Of a stretch of DNA of 64,000 nt, positions 36,301 through 47,302 are shown piece after piece. The DNA is taken from assembly GCA_963969345.1 (NCBI GenBank), contig OZ017770.1, forward strand, positions 1,249,246 through 1,313,245, written 5' to 3'. This DNA comes from Turbatrix aceti. Taxonomy: Eukaryota > Nematoda > Chromadorea > Rhabditida > Panagrolaimidae. The position numbers and the translations under genes are program-made. The notes below the pieces were generated by a model, which saw only the letters and a program-made list of their open reading frames with translations, searched no databases and was not told the origin of the DNA. Numbering within the stretch: position 1 is the first letter of the stretch; each line of letters opens with the position of its first letter.

Positions 36301-38384
36301 ACCCCCAACACCTACGGTTTCTTCAATTGACGCGCAATTAACTCGCGACCTCGGAAATTGAAATACGTTAGAAAGTGTCACCAGCATTCTCCAAGTTTGG
36401 TGTCGTCCTCGTTACTGCGCTGGAGCATCAATACTGCGACTTCTGCCTCACCTAACACAGATGAACAAAAAAAGTGTAAAACTTCTAAAAAATTATTATC
36501 GCTATTTTTTATGTCCTACTAAAAAAATTAGTGAATGGGAGAGTTGATGACAGATATACGGTGTAGGTGGCGTGTCGTGTGTTGTGTTGTATGGTACTGT
36601 TTTGGCAATACAAGAAAAAAACACAGTGACAGTTGTCGTTTTTGGTTGGGTGGATATTGTTACAATTGCGGACATTAATCAGGCGCAATATCATAAAAAC
36701 AAGCAGCGATCAGTGGTAGAACAATAGAAAATATTTTGTGTCTCGAATAGCTTGGGGTAGAAGAAAGCTGTAAATTAAAGTGCGCAACTTGCCAAATAGC
36801 CTTGCATACATACGGGGGTGACCCGGTCATCTGTTGATGGCCAGACCCTTGGTTTTATAAATTATAAACTATCAAAAGAACAATTAGTCAACAAAATGCC
36901 ATTTTATATCAAACTTCTCAAAATGAAACTTTCATTCGACTACAGTACAAACTGGCCTCCGAGAGCATCCTGCTTATTATTACAATACGCTAATAATGAC
37001 TGTTTGCTACTGCCCATCGGAAGCCCTTTTTGATGCTTTTAGGGTGCGCAAAGGGTCAGAAGACAGATTATGTGTGAAAAAAGCCTTTCACCCCTGCCCG
37101 ACGTGCCGCACCTCAGAATGCATCGGGAGCAACAATCACTCCCGCCTGTTGGACAACTATATGTTTCATGTCGTCGGAAAGTTAACAAAGGAATAGGCAG
37201 AGTAACTAATAGAAAGACACCGGGTGTCCTCTCGCACCCTGGAACTAAGACGTCCATGAACTGACTTACCGGTGCTAATCCGCTAATGGTTTATTGTCGT
37301 TCTCACGCGAGCGCGTTCGCAAACCCAAACTTTGCGGTCGCTCCTTTTTCGTGTGTCGCTCAGGCAATCTACCACATTACCGGACAAGGAGATGAGCGTG
37401 CCCGACTTATCGTGCCGCGGAATCAGTATATACCGGCTTTGAAAGACAAAAAAAGCGACAAAAAGTTAATTATGATTCATTAGGAAGTCTATGTGTCAGT
37501 CCACAAGATTGTAGGCAAGCAAAAGAGATCAAAAACTTTTTTATACATAAATAGTCGGCATCTGGCGATGGAAAGGGGGAATAACAAAATATGAAAGGCT
37601 GAAGAATTATTCAAATTGAATCCGTCTCTATTTTTAAATTTCATAAACAATAAATTACAAATATGTGGTGTGACAAAAACAGAAGAGATGGATAGATGAA
37701 GGAACGAACCTCTTAGTTACTTAGTCATACCCTGCAGGAAGACAGAATGCGCTCCGCGTAGAAAGCTGATCAAACTAAAAATCAAAATTGTTGTTCAAAG
37801 CCGAAGCCTGAAGCAATACTATGGACAGTGTCCATTTCACGGAGATTGAAGATACTTTACGTTTTTGGATACTAAAAATAGAATTAAAAAATGAAAAAGG
37901 TGTTGAAAAGCAAATGTTTGCACTCTGCTAGACCGTACCACATCGTCAAGCTAAAGAGACAAAAAAGAGAGGGGGGCTAAGGTAAGGTAGTTGGCATAGC
38001 TTTTTTTGATGAGATTTTAAGGTAATGCTGACTTGCAAATTAGTACGAATGACATTTTTTGTTGAATCATTATCTCGATAGCACTGCGTATCGGCAGCTT
38101 TGAGTTCAAAGCTACCAGCCGGCTGGCTGCTTCGTTTATGCAAATGTGTATCATGCCACTCGCCAAAATGACAAATCCTTCATGCAGGCAAGCAAATTAC
38201 AAAGCATCTGCTTTTTTGCAGGATCAAAAGCAAACATGACAAATGTCAAGCAGAAGTGTGCAGTTACAAAAGAAGCATAATAGCGCCATAAAACATCAAA
38301 CGTACCGTAATCACGAAAAGAAAGGGGCTCTTGCTTGATGATAGGATGTACCCGATCAGGAGGCACGTTTCCGTAGTTGTCCAT
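21389..38384 (-). CDS. lin-1: LIN-1-type ETS transcription factor (ELK/TCF family)
   Basis: Proposed exons: 38384-38306, 23882-22872, 22823-22095, 21633-21389. Phases agree and the total, 2064 bases, encodes 687 residues. The ETS domain (residues 259-341) starts [11 protein letters not shown] and carries the recognition helix [16 protein letters not shown], closest to ELK proteins. Exon 4 has the ELK-like C-terminal domain with the ERK docking motif FQFP at 629-632 among SP sites. Two SUMO-type motifs occur, IKQE (K17) and IKIE (K181). LIN-1 is the Ras/MAPK-regulated ETS factor of vulval development in C. elegans, known to be SUMOylated and to use an FQFP site; this combination supports the name. 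A polyglutamine run ends exon 3. Exon 1 follows a TTTTTACAG acceptor at 38409-38417. The 14.4-kb first intron and the weak exon-3 donor (G|GTCATC) are the least certain parts; the ETS exon itself is certain. Confidence 0.82.
25642..25655. promoter_or_regulatory. E-box directly joined to a full CRE palindrome
   Basis: CACGTG (25642-25647) is followed without a gap by TGACGTCA (25648-25655). The two are classical palindromic sites for bHLH/bHLH-ZIP and CREB/ATF bZIP factors. The pair lies in a GC-richer island within the lin-1 intron. Binding is inferred from sequence only. Confidence 0.45.
26043..27018. mobile_element. 976-bp non-autonomous TIR transposon with TA target duplication
   Basis: The ends are perfect inverted repeats of 49 bases beginning CACAGGCCCGACCAAAAACG. 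TA stands outside each end (26041-26042 and 27019-27020), the target duplication expected for Tc1/mariner-type transposition. Inside each end, copies of the core GCGTGGATGC or its complement recur, about fifteen in total, in both orientations (26055-26245, 26335 and 26828-26999). Such subterminal repeats are typical transposase-binding arrays. The AT-rich centre holds a 70-75-base tandem repeat. No transposase frame is present, so it must move with an enzyme supplied from elsewhere. The perfect TIRs suggest recent activity. Confidence 0.88.
26450..26680. repeat. Three degenerate tandem copies of a 70-75-base unit
   Basis: The unit contains CCCATATTTTTGCCAAAATT, then AAAAAACTCAC, GCACCTGAAAAATC and CTGTTA, and recurs about three times with small length changes. 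It forms the centre of the TIR element. Confidence 0.75.
28085..28340 (+). other. GC-rich, coding-like island inside the lin-1 intron
   Basis: This stretch is clearly richer in G and C than its flanks. It is open on the plus strand in a frame reading [20 protein letters not shown] and onwards from 28164. No matching splice sites or known domain were found. It could be a missed exon, a conserved regulatory block or a foreign insertion. Confidence 0.25.
34552..34830 (+). CDS. Hypothetical terminal exon nested in the lin-1 intron
   Basis: Ninety-two codons open from a strong acceptor (CTTTTTTTCAG ending at 34551) to a TAA at 34828-34830. The protein is basic (motifs [30 protein letters not shown]) and has a strand-like alternation of hydrophobic residues. 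I do not recognise it. No upstream exon was found; the frame can also start at the ATG at 34531, which would use the pyrimidine tract as coding. It lies on the strand opposite lin-1. Confidence 0.3.
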   Translation, partial: KEENNIQIVQLREFDENKQVTRLAFAVTLGQKKCAAYRRRKAKTGWQRKGKIMHNGKLSVAVTFKEKSSPKWKKKTIKVKVEDTAVYLRNCK

Positions 38385-40698
38385 GACGAGCACTATTCGT
38401 TTCGTACCTGTAAAAAGAAAATTCACTAAACTGGAAAAAAATCTGTGCAGCGTCCGGTAACGAGCTTTTTTATTTGAGTGGAGATAGATAGTGCATAAAG
38501 AGCAAAAAAACGCACTTTTTTAAAGGCTGTGAAAAGCCAATCTCCGCGCAGCACAACCTTTGATAAACTAACGAGCGTACAGACAAAAACGAAAACTTAA
38601 TTAAATATGCGCACTATCTCACACAGGATAGCTATGGCGGGCAAAACGGTCAGCATAGGAGCAAAAGTGAATTCTGTAAGCAAATGATTTGTGAACGAAA
38701 AAGTAAAAAATCATTCTGCAAGAAAAATTTTCTATCGTTCGTAATCATTTTCTTCAGACTATTACAGCAATAGTTGTTCTCGACGAATTCGACAAAACAA
38801 TAGCTAGCAAGCTACCAGGCAACAGTGACGATAATCGCTTCAACACGTAGGGGTTGCTGTTATCTTCGAAGCTTGTTGTGATTTGTCGAGATTGACGAAA
38901 CATTTTTTCTCCGGAATCCCTAAACATCATCCCCCCATCTGAAGGGCAAGGTGACAGTGGGCAGACAAGACAATACAGCGCAAAAAATTTATAACATTAT
39001 AAAAAAAATGTGTGAAACAATGTATAAAAAAAGTCGTAGTAGAACAAAAATGCATCAACCGGGTTACTATTCAAGGCAATCAACATGTTTTCTAGCGTGC
39101 ATGCAATTTTTTTTTCAGTAAAATAAAACGAAATCATGACAATAAGGTATGGCGCGCAAAAGAAATCAGTTGCAAAAAATTGGCGATACACAGTGTAAGA
39201 CTGTTAATTACAAATTTAAATTTAAAAAAAATGAGCTGAAAAACCACGTGATAAGAAAAAACCCGCAAAGACAGCCTCATTCTACCGGAATAAGAACCCA
39301 CGCAAGCGCTAACACAACCCAGAGACATTGTCTGATAGTGGAAGTGAAATTGATGCAACCATGACAAAAAATAATAGTAACTATCGGACATCAAAGAACT
39401 TTCGATCGAGTATATAAAAAATAGAGTCGCGATGAATCAGTTGTTACAGGTAGTGGGAAACACCAACTACACGCAATTAACTCGAAAAAATGAAGGTTTT
39501 CAGGTAAAAAAGACAAAAAACTTTCCACACGTAATGCGCGTTCTCCTTTATTGATAGTCAATTTTTGACGTCTTAGGTAAAATTGACTAAGTTAACAGAG
39601 AGATGAAAAACTGCTTCTGAATGATTTCTTCAGTCATGGTGCAAAAAAAGGCAATGCGCAAATGTCTCGGTTACTGTCTTCATAAATCAATTCTGGCTCG
39701 GTCTAAACTTTCAACTGCGCCTTCTTGCTTCCAATTGTTCGTAAAATAAGACGGGCTAAAAACTTGTTACGATCAAGGTAAGTGCGGGTGTGTATCTTGG
39801 TGGCAGGGGGTACGTAAAGCCCTCTTATCATGGAGTCGGAGGTGGCGCTGATGATGATGGTAGGGGTGATGATGCGTTCTGTCAGTTTTCATTGTTTTCC
39901 TTTCTCATGTGTCGTAAATAAGTTTAATCTGCGCTGTGCTAAAAAAACCCCCTGACCCCATCCGGTGTAGGTTGGTAATGCTCTTTGATTTTTGGGTATC
40001 AGTGATTCAAGTTTCATATCATTTTTTATTTTTTAACCAATTTTCAAATATAGCATTTAAAAAAATCCATTTGGTACGCTAAGACAAAACAACGTTCTGA
40101 AAAAAAATTGTTAACAATATAAAATTAGTAGAGAGAAAAAACAGCTAGACAGCGATAAGAAATCCAGAAGTCATACCCTTAGTAACACTTTAATCAAAAC
40201 TTGACGACAAAAATAAGACAAATAATAATTTGAAAGAAATTTAGTAAAAAAATATACCATAATTTAAAAATTGAGCACAAAGACTATTTTTGTTTCGAAG
40301 TTGTTGTATGTCAGGTTGTTCGTTTATATTTTGTACAGGCTTAATGATGGGGTAGTTGACAACGATGACTTCCACAGCACGATGCATTCTTTTGGAGAAA
40401 AAAGTGAAAGCATGCATGTGCATGTGTGGCAGTTGTGGTACAACAAATCAGAAAGTGTCCAATACAAAAATAAACTACTTCTTTTTATGTTGCTTAGATT
40501 TTTTATAGAGCTACAATAGCTCCGAATCTTGGCAGCAGGGTATAAAATCTGCTAGTTGTTATCGCTGACAAAGTCACATAAATCATTAACAAGAAAATTT
40601 AAGCGCATGACAAAAAAACATTGTTCGGAGCATTAATCAGGCGGTCATATGGACGAATGAGTTCAGAGAGGTGGCATGGCCGAGTGCCAATCTCGAGA
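38385..40698. other. Upstream region of lin-1 and 3' flank of hexokinase
   Basis: AT-rich, with no coding sequence I can support. The part next to 38409 should hold the lin-1 promoter. Near 40667 the sequence GGTGGCATGGCCGAGT looks like the start of a tRNA but does not continue as one. Confidence 0.5.
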
Positions 40699-42258
40699 TT
40701 ATAACCCAAGCTTTTCCGCTACAGCAGCAATCAGTGCCGCACCCTTTGCTGAGCCTTCATCTGCAGGTACAACTTCCCACTAAAAAATTGACGTCAATAA
40801 CGAGAAAGATAAGCAGAGTCACATACCTCAACGTTTAGAGGTGCTTGCATGTTGAGTTGATTGTTGAGAAGCTCATGGTAAGTCGGGTGGAACTGAATGA
40901 GAGCTCCGCCAACGCCAATCTTAACCTTAGTATGCTCAATGTGACGAAGAAGAGCACTGATTGCTGCAGCAACGATGGCAGCAGAGCGTTCGGAAACCGT
41001 GTGACAGACAGCCTTGATGATCTGGTAATCCGTAGTTCCGTGGTTTGGTACTTCGAGCTCGTCACAGATGCGGCGACACGTCTTGTACATACCATCTGGT
41101 TCGCTAAAAAAGAGACAAAATAATCACTGCTAATAAAAAAATTAACTCACCCGAGGATTTCAGAAATGTACTTTGTGGGGAAAGATTCGGGATATTGAAG
41201 CTTCTCGACGTCAGTGCCGTCAAATAGAATTGCGTCCACGACAAACTGTGAAAGAATTCGACGAACGAGTTCTCCGAGATAGAGAGCACCAGTGAGCTTG
41301 TCAATGCTAAAAATAAATCAAAATTAAATTATTTCAGCATTTTTAGTCTAATTATTTACATTTGCTTGCCCACGTGTACAGATGCCAGATCGACTTCCTT
41401 GTCAAACGTTGTCAGAATATCTTCTAGTTCACCGTTTGACCCAAATTCTTCCCATTCAGTAACCACTACCATGTTTTCGTGAGGATAATTTCCAGCTTTA
41501 GCATCAAATTTCTTAATCCGTTCCGTCTTTTCCAGGTACGATGAATTGCATCCATAACCAATAACAACCGCCACAGTGCACTCAGATCCGTATTTGTAAG
41601 CAGCTGAAGCTAATTGCCCAACAGTGTCGTTCATGACAGCCTTGATTTTGGCTTTGGTAGACTAAAATAAAATGGTTAATGTCATGCGTGCGGCAATATA
41701 AAGCCAAAAACCCACCATATTGAGCTCGAGAGCCTCTTGCAGCAATTCGACAACGTCTTGTTGAAGGCAATCCTGGATGTCAAAACCCTTAGTCCACCAC
41801 AACAGTCTGGCAGATCGAATTGATAATAATTCACATGGGTACGAAAATACAAAGCCAATGGGCAGGTTTGCAGATTCCAAATTAAATTCTTTCAAAAACT
41901 TTTGTAAACAATTAACGATGAAGTTAAAAAGCTGTTCACCAGTGCCCTTCATAATAGAGTGGGGAACAATAAAGTTGTTCACAGCCGTTGATTCGGATTC
42001 TTCCTTGCCGTTGAGAGTGAGTAGCAAAATGCGAAGATTTTTACCAGACAAATCGATGGCCACGTAGTTACCCTGTTCCTTGCCATCTGGAAGAGCTGGT
42101 ACGTAGCTGGGGAGCATGGCAATTGATGAAGCATCTTTGCCTTTTTCAAGACCCAGTACAAATTCCTGCTCTATGTCTTCGCTGATCTTGGCAAGACGTT
42201 CGCGCGGTATTTGAAAAGTTTGAAGTACTGCGGTTACGTTGTCTGGTAACTGTGTCAT
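40699..42258 (-). CDS. Divergent hexokinase
   Basis: Five exons: 42258-41716, 41661-41360, 41306-41151, 41103-40827, 40779-40699. They encode 452 residues, a normal single-unit hexokinase length. Hexokinase phosphorylates glucose with ATP as the first step of glycolysis. Kept features are FSYPC, the sugar-binding T156-K157 (TKGF), N192 and the catalytic base D193 (NDTVG), N220, E250 and the C-terminal EGSAKGAAL motif. Changed features are the phosphate-1 loop, SGKN (71-74) where GGTN is usual; the phosphate-2 loop, GYGCN where GTGSN or GTGTN is usual; D284 in place of a sugar-binding Glu in FEKM; and GVGGAL where GVDGS is usual. So the sugar site is largely intact but the ATP side is altered. 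It may be an enzyme with weak or changed activity, or a regulatory hexokinase-like protein. An acceptor-like CATTTAG lies about 35 bases before the ATG. Confidence 0.9.
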
Positions 42259-43339
42259 CTTTGTCGGCGTGGATTAAACAATTTTGGAGCTAAATGGCAG
42301 AATAGAATTGTATTTTTCGTATACTCTTGAATTGATTAGAATGTTGTTTGATTAGATGATTGACTAGTGCAAGCAGAAATAAATACAATAACTTTCTGAA
42401 GCTTTTTTGTAGCTCGGTGTATATTTTAAAAACAACTCTGAAAAACATTATCACGCTGAATCAGAAACCACTCAACCGGTCTAAACAAATCGTAAAAACA
42501 CGTGTTCGATTAAAAAAGAAGAAGCGCATCAAAACAAAGCATATGAGGTGGCTTTTAAAGGCAAAAGAAAACAAAACAGTGATGACGAATAGGGGTTTCA
42601 ATACAGTTTTTTTAAACCACAAGGCAATAAATCATCGACATATAACGAAAGAGATGGCATAAATGTGCGAAGACACAAACAAGAGACAAAGTAAGAGAAC
42701 GAGCCTGTGCTATGCCGGCCAAAACTTTAGCGGCAAAATTGACAAAACGACAACGGGATAAAGCCAATCGATTAAACACACCCGGCGGCTAACAACAAGG
42801 CCCATTGTCAGTTAAAACACTTGCGTGTTTTTGTCAAAAAAATAACAACCACGATATTTGAAATAAAAATAAATAGAGCAACAAATACTACTCATTGATG
42901 TTTTTTTGCTGGGGATGTTTGTTTGACTTGCGAGCCGTTCATAAGTCAAGGTTTTTACACTTATCATAAAAACAAGGCAAAAAAACTAATCACAAACAAG
43001 TCCAAATGTGGTTATCCTTTGCAAGAGAACAAACTGTCAATACAATTGACTTGTTTCAGAAGCACACATCAATATTATGTGACATTCTTACATTCTTTGA
43101 CGTGATAGCAATCCCAAAACAAAAAATTTACAATTTCTCCCGAAAATTTTAAATAAAAGTTGAAAACTGCATGTAACAAAAATGCATTTGTAACGGGACT
43201 TTAGGCTGTAAAAAAAGTAACCCAGCTTGTCAGATGGAACGTTTTGAGTATGATGAACGCGAATAAACAATACTTGTCCATACATTTGGATTCTTAAATA
43301 ATACAAAGTCACATACACAATAATCTCATTCTAATCAAA

Positions 43340-43722
43340 TTCGAGGTGCGTTTGAGCGACGAGATCCCCTCCGCGGCCATCCGAAAGCGCACCAAGCTCA
43401 AGGACTGGTTCGAAAGCGCTCGACTCCGGAAGCTGAAGTTCGCCAAATCGCTCGCGACGACCGACGACGACAACTGGGCAGTTCGACTGTCAGACTGGCG
43501 CCCTACCGACGACTACGACAAAGCCAAGCGACCGCCTGGACGACCTCGTATGCGCTGGACCGACGCCCTCGCCAACGAGTATTACAAGGCCCCGGCAAAA
43601 GACTTTGACTATAGACGAGTGATTTTCCTTTGATGTGCCCCTCTTCGTACGATATCCCAGTGATACTTTGTTATCCCGTGTGTACGAGTAAGAGATATAA
43701 ATTGAATTGAATTGAATCAAAT
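43340..43722 (+). mobile_element. 3' remnant of a non-LTR (LINE-type) retrotransposon
   Basis: A 5'-truncated frame ending at 43633 carries the signature seen after the reverse transcriptase of many LINEs: a KLKFAKSLA segment, NWAVRLSDWRP, then RPPGRPRMRW-TDAL. It is followed after about 70 bases by short tandem TTGAA repeats (43700-43722), the kind of 3' tail RTE- and CR1-like elements have. The clade was not settled. The G+C-rich codon use differs from the AT-rich flanks. It cannot move by itself. Confidence 0.75.
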
Positions 43723-44522
43723 CGTAATGCTTAGCGGTCGTTAGACTTTGACTCCTTGGTGAACAAGTAAGTACCTCTATAGCCTATGGCGCTATGAGGA
43801 AAGGGAAGGTCGTCAAAACGCAAGCGAAATACGAAGGGGAAAGGGGGGTTCGCACCATGGAATGGCAAATGGAGCGCTTTGGGTGCATGCTACCACCCTG
43901 AGTCCTCGTCTTCCGCTGTTTGGCAGTCAGCTTAAAGCGCACGAGGGTTAACGGACGTTCCGTCCTTACAACCCACCCATACGCCCTACATTTAAACCGT
44001 GTGGACAAGCAAGCCCGAAGCACAATAAAGAAGAGAGGGGGAAGAGGGGCATAGCAGAAGCAAAGGCCCCCCACTGCAAGAAATGCTCTCTCTGATTGAC
44101 TACGCTCTCTCTCGCTCCGTTAGCAGGGCTGTAGCAGTCTAAAAAGGGAATGTGTAACGGTGATGGTGGTGAACGCTTTAGGCTACGCATTATATCTACA
44201 ACGCTTTTCTTATTTTTCTCACTGCGCGCACAACTAACGCGCAACATTGACTAGAGCAGATACTACTACTGTCTTTACCGCTCATCTAACGTCTCATATG
44301 TCCCCAGATATCAGCTCTGATCATTGATCAACCAGCTAACGAAATCCAAATATCAAGCACCCGTTTTAAACTATGCTACCAGCCATACCAATAATTCTAT
44401 CTTTTGCGAACTGCTATCATAGGGAGAAAATGATGACTATGATGACCGTGAAAGGTGTGTGTACGAAGCCAAGCAGGAAAACAACGCAACGTGTACGGGA
44501 ATCATTCTATCATTAATATTAC

Positions 44523-44628
44523 CAGTGCTGTTAAAATTGTCTTCGCTGAAATCATCATCCGTGTCAATCAATCGTAGATTGGGTGGTGTGCTTGTTTGCT
44601 GAAAAATTTCACGAGAGCTTTCCGTCAT
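44523..44628 (-). CDS. Candidate first coding exon of an unidentified gene
   Basis: The exon starts at an ATG (44628) 4 bases after an acceptor-like TAAGACAG and ends with a CTG|GTAATA donor in phase 1. It encodes 35 codons of acidic, Ser/Thr-rich peptide (MTESSREIFQQTSTPPN, DTDDDFSEDNFNSTG). No phase-1 acceptor that continues it was found; the hexokinase acceptors have other phases. It may belong to an unrecognised gene or be chance. Confidence 0.3.
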
Positions 44629-45651
44629 TTTCTGTCTTACGGGTTGTTGCCGGTAAACGGTTGCGCAGTAAACACACAATGGTACAATAGCAAGAGAGAG
44701 AGAGTCATGTGGCGTCGACATTAGACTACTACTGATCATGTATGCGTGTGTCATAAGGTTTGGTAAGGATAGCCATGATGCTTAAACGTGTACGTTAAAG
44801 CGTATAAAAAATATCATTAAAAATCAAGAGCTATTCTGAATACCCCGAGGAAGAAGAAAAAAGGACACCACGCTACTGATGTGGCTGTCACGTAGACTAA
44901 GTTATCAGCGTCGTAAAAAATCAACATTTAACTGAAAATATGTAATAACGAAGACAGGTGACAACGTGTATACCCCCAAAATAGAAAACTTTTTATGATG
45001 CATGTTTTTAACATCTAAAAAATTGAAAATCATCAACATCAGCATACATCAATAAGCAGGTACCTAATTACGGTTTTTTTTTCTAATTCAAAAACTGACA
45101 TTTGTCAGAACGACATGTCCTCAGGCAATTTCTCTTTCTCCTCACCCCCTTAAGTTCAACTTTTTTTCAAAGAAAAATTTTGATGATCTAATCTAAATTT
45201 ATTTTTATTGTTATTAGCGATTAAAAAATGCATCAAAATTTTTTCAAACAAAACAGAGAAAACAAACCAAATAGTAGTTGACCAGTTACTGAAAAAAAAG
45301 TTAAAATGACTTTAAGACCGACGAACTGATAACCCAAACAACACCAGGAACCACAATCATAGTCGAGAGAGCTGTGTCACGTTGGCGCCCACAATCAATC
45401 GTCCGATAACCATTCGATTAACGCTGGAAGGGAAATGTTAACGAACGCAGGTTTCTTCGTTACAGCATGTTCCATAAAAAAAATAGATATTCACATTTCA
45501 TCCTGGCTTTTAGGTGGATTTTCAACACTCAAAGCACAACCCGTTGGGTAGGCTAGGCCATTATTACATAGGGAGGAAACAGCGTCTATATAAACTTTGT
45601 TGAAAATCAAACTTCATTCCCCCACGTGGTACGTCTGTGAGGTAAGCAGGT

Positions 45652-46858
45652 AGAAAGCGGCGTGGTTCTGAGTGATCCGACTCAGGAAAATGAGCGAGCG
45701 GCGGCCGACCAGGGGGGGGAGAAAGCGAGGGGCGCGCGGAAAACGGACGAACGCCGATGCAACCGACGCACGCGAAAAAAGCATAGGGTCCCCCCTGTTG
45801 AATTTTTTTGAAAGAAAATGACACAAATATAATGATTAAAAAAGTTCATTTTTCATAAAGGAGCAAGAAACAACTTTAAAAAAAACTCACTGACTAAAAA
45901 ACTACATTGCAAATAAAACAAAGATTTATAATTGCTACCGAAAAAAAATAGTGTTCATAAATTTTTCAGATACTTACCTTGTGTCCGCATTATAGCGATT
46001 ATTCTCCTGAACCTTACTTGTAATTTAAAAAAATCAAATAACACAAGGATTATATTTAATTTTAACAAATAATTTTTCAAAAAAGTACAAATTTTGTCCT
46101 CCATAAAACTGCGTTGCAAACAAAACAAAGATTTATAATTGCTACTGATCGTGCACACATTTTCCCGGTAAAAAAACAGCATAGGCTTAATTTAAATACG
46201 ATTTTGTTGTAAATTTTTGTACATATATTATATGTAAAAATAAATTTGGTAATGTTACTATTTTAATCAAAAAATTTTTTTAAATTGACAATTATGATAA
46301 AATATTACATTTGGTAAATGCAGGAATTTGATAAATATTAGTATAATACATTTGGTAATTGCAGAAATTAATGCCGCGAGTTGGCTGTATCGGTCCCGCG
46401 CTTTCTGCCGCAAGGGTTTTCACACCTTGCGCCGGCCTTCCGCGCAAGGCGCCGTGCAATTATCACAATTATTATTATGGAAATTATTATAATTATTATT
46501 AAACTAAATTAGACCAAAAAAGTAAAAAATCCTAATTAAACGTCTGATGTTTTTTTTTCGGAACAAACTCCCGCTACCGCGCGGAACAGCGATTTTTGTA
46601 TGCTTTTTGTATCGCTTTTTCAAACCAAAAATAAAAAACTGATCATAAATAATAATAAAAAATTTAACAAAAATAACAAAATTGTTCAAGTAAAATTCCA
46701 TAGGGGGGACCCTGTGAATTATTCTGCTGCGATACGCACACTTTTTTGCTGCATAGTCACACATGAACGCACCCCTCTCTCTCCCCCCCCTTCCCCCCCC
46801 CTGGTCGGCCGCCGCTCGCTCATTTTCCTGAGTCGGGTCGCTCAGAACCGCCTTCGGT
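45652..46858. mobile_element. 1.2-kb inverted-repeat element
   Basis: The outer arms are GGTTCTGAGTGATCCGACTC then AGGAAAATGAGCGAGCGGCGGCCGACCAGG plus a poly-G run (from 45664), and its near-perfect reverse complement ending at about 46850. The two differ by two transitions over about 50 bases. An inner pair, GGGTCCCCCC followed by an AATTTT-rich stretch (45786 and 46705), is also inverted. The exact ends and target duplication are unclear; TA is possible at both. The interior is AT-rich and contains direct repeats, such as AAACAAAGATTTATAATTGC at 45916 and again near 46120. No transposase frame was found, so it is probably non-autonomous. Confidence 0.75.
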
Positions 46859-47302
46859 AGAGACGCATCTACGTCGTTTAACTAAACGAACGCACAACAG
46901 TTGTTTGGCACTGTGATGAACTATGCAAGTTATTTCAAGTTTTTGTTGTGCGTTGATTGTGGCTGTGACGACAGCGCACATTATCTGGCGATTACTCGAT
47001 CGTTCTGGGTCTCATCAGCAATATCGATGACATCAAACTCTCTCGCTCCCGCCGCCGCAAACGCCATCGACTATCTTGCTATGCAGGAGTGTGTGCGTGT
47101 GTATTTACCAATCAGTTTATAATAAACAAAAATACACAGACAACACGATCCGTTACCTTCGCATAACGGTAATAACGGGACGCAATAAAACATATCGGTG
47201 ATTTTTTTCGAGATACCATGAGTTAGCCATCAAAATAGCTCTCTAAAAGGTCAAAAGATCAGAAATCTTGTTTATAGTTAATCATACACACACACGCATG
47301 TT

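Larger units (their letters stand above)
23883..38305 (-). other. Very long first intron of lin-1 (14.4 kb)
   Basis: All other introns in the window are mostly 45-150 bases, so this one is exceptional. Apart from the TIR element at 26043-27018 it is AT-rich sequence with short GC-richer islands: 24400-24680, 25540-25870 (with a CACGTG-TGACGTCA composite), 28085-28340, 29560-29900 and 37000-37430. A run of 13 G lies at 28901-28913 and a (GAT)n run near 30712. Developmental regulators often carry enhancers in such introns, but none is proven here. If exon 1 is wrongly assigned, this stretch is intergenic. A coding-like nested frame at 34552-34830 is listed separately. Confidence 0.6.
42259..47302. 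other. Gene-poor region with transposon remnants
   Basis: AT-rich spacer between hexokinase and the GPCR gene. It contains the non-LTR remnant (43340-43722), a candidate first exon on the minus strand (44628-44523) and the TIR element (about 45652-46858). The rest shows nothing I can support. The 43740-44250 stretch is GC-richer but its frames look non-coding. Confidence 0.5.

Noticed and set aside
40660..40710. tRNA-like start GGTGGCATGGCCGAGT
   Set aside because: It resembles the 5' part of a Leu/Ser tRNA, but no anticodon arm, T-loop (GTTCGANNC) or closing acceptor stem follows, and it overlaps the hexokinase 3' end.
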